A DNA stretch of 14,703 bases, taken from the NCBI GenBank assembly GCA_947174215.1, contig CAMWIB010000011.1, forward strand, positions 1 through 14,703, in the 5' to 3' direction. The notes under the pieces were generated by a model. It was not told the DNA's origin. It saw only the letters and a list, made by a program, of their open reading frames with translations, and did no database searches. Below are positions 14,055-14,703 of the stretch, in pieces (positions within the stretch are counted from its first letter, which is position 1; the number at the start of each line of letters is the position of its first letter). The DNA comes from an uncultured Clostridia bacterium. GTDB taxonomy: Bacteria; Bacillota; Clostridia; Christensenellales; CAG-917. A program made the translations under genes and the position numbers.

Positions 14055-14703
14055 GTTTGAGAGTAGTGTAATTTAATAAGGAACTCAAACATTGCTAAGT
14101 CCATATCCCCAAAAGGCATCGTTTGAGAGTAGTGTAATTTAATAAGGAACTCAAACGCGACTTGACCAACTTACGGGAAAGGCTTAGTTTGAGAGTAGTG
14201 TAATTTAATAAGGAACTCAAACACCGCCATTACTAATCATCAAAGCAGGGTTGTTTGAGAGTAGTGTAATTTAATAAGGAACTCAAACTGGACAAAGTAA
14301 GACTATCTTGCTCCTCGGGTTTGAGAGTAGTGTAATTTAATAAGGAACTCAAACTGCGAGCTTCTTGAACAGCAATATTATTAGGTTTGAGAGTAGTGTA
14401 ATTTAATAAGGAACTCAAACGCATATCAGCTTTTCTCACGTAGACCGCTTGTTTGAGAGTAGTGTAATTTAATAAGGAACTCAAACATCGTAATTTCCGC
14501 AACACGGCAAGTCGTGGTTTGAGAGTAGTGTAATTTAATAAGGAACTCAAACTCGGGTCGGCAGGACGGCAAAGTCAAAGAAGTTTGAGAGTAGTGTAAT
14601 TTAATAAGGAACTCAAACCCCGTCAAGGCTTTTTCAAAAAATTTTTACGTTTGAGAGTAGTGTAATTTAATAAGGAACTCAAACCCCGTCAAGGCTTTTT
14701 CAA
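14055..14703 (+). CRISPR. CRISPR array, ten repeats, truncated by the window end
   Basis: Ten identical 36-bp repeats start at 14055, 14121, 14187, 14253, 14319, 14385, 14451, 14517, 14583 and 14649. Each begins GTTTGAGAG and ends GAACTCAAAC, so the ends form a 7-bp inverted repeat GTTTGAG/CTCAAAC. Nine full spacers, all exactly 30 nt, separate them, giving a strict 66-bp period. A tenth spacer is cut off after 19 bases. Orientation is plus: the leader and promoter are on the left, and the repeat begins GTTT as in type II-A. The repeat is complementary to the tracrRNA anti-repeat at 7850-7880. The repeats show no degeneration at the right side, so the array probably continues. Spacer 9 (14619-14648) and the visible part of spacer 10 are identical. 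I saw no spacer match elsewhere in the window. Confidence 0.99.

Noticed and set aside
14233..14626. Minus-strand frames with a repeating SSLLNYTTLK or FEFLIKLHYSQT peptide
   Set aside because: The 66-bp array period is a multiple of three, so the repeats stay in frame. These are CRISPR repeats, not a repeat protein.

Overview
The window looks like chromosomal DNA from an anaerobic Bacillota (Clostridia-type, probably uncultured) bacterium. The reasons are a biotin-dependent sodium-pump decarboxylase operon, strong GGAGG-type ribosome binding sites, moderate AT content, and a type II-A CRISPR-Cas locus with csn2, which is typical of Bacillota. The taxonomy is inference. No rRNA, tRNA, transposase or phage gene is visible.

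Layout: (1) 83-3530 is a four-gene operon for a membrane oxaloacetate decarboxylase: carboxyltransferase, OadG-like anchor, separate biotin carrier, and the Na+-pumping beta subunit. (2) 3531-3877 is a non-coding stretch full of palindromes, including two perfect 10-bp hairpin repeats. (3) 3878-4852 is an EamA/DMT transporter. (4) 5137-6255 is a DUF2804 protein. (5) 6446-7678 is an unrecognised five-helix membrane protein with a large, probably extracytoplasmic, C-terminal domain. (6) 7776-14703 is a type II-A CRISPR-Cas locus: tracrRNA on the minus strand, then cas9, cas1, cas2 and csn2 tightly packed on the plus strand, a leader with a near-consensus promoter and an ATTTGAG anchor, and an array of ten identical 36-bp repeats with 30-nt spacers that runs off the window end.

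How the parts work together: Cas1, Cas2 and Csn2, with Cas9 choosing PAM-flanked protospacers, insert new spacers at the leader end. The leader promoter drives pre-crRNA. The tracrRNA pairs with each repeat (24 bp by my hand alignment, with the GA/NAGU bulge known from S. pyogenes) and loads Cas9 for cleavage. All catalytic residues I could place in Cas9 and Cas1 are present, so the system looks intact.

The main points for a second look are: the Cas9 C-terminus lacks the Arg-x-Arg PAM reader of SpCas9; the tracrRNA has an internal hairpin and an upstream repeat mimic; the leader contains a 9-nt complement of the repeat; the last two visible spacers agree over all 19 visible bases; and palindromes occur upstream of the tracrRNA/cas9 region and in front of the transporter.
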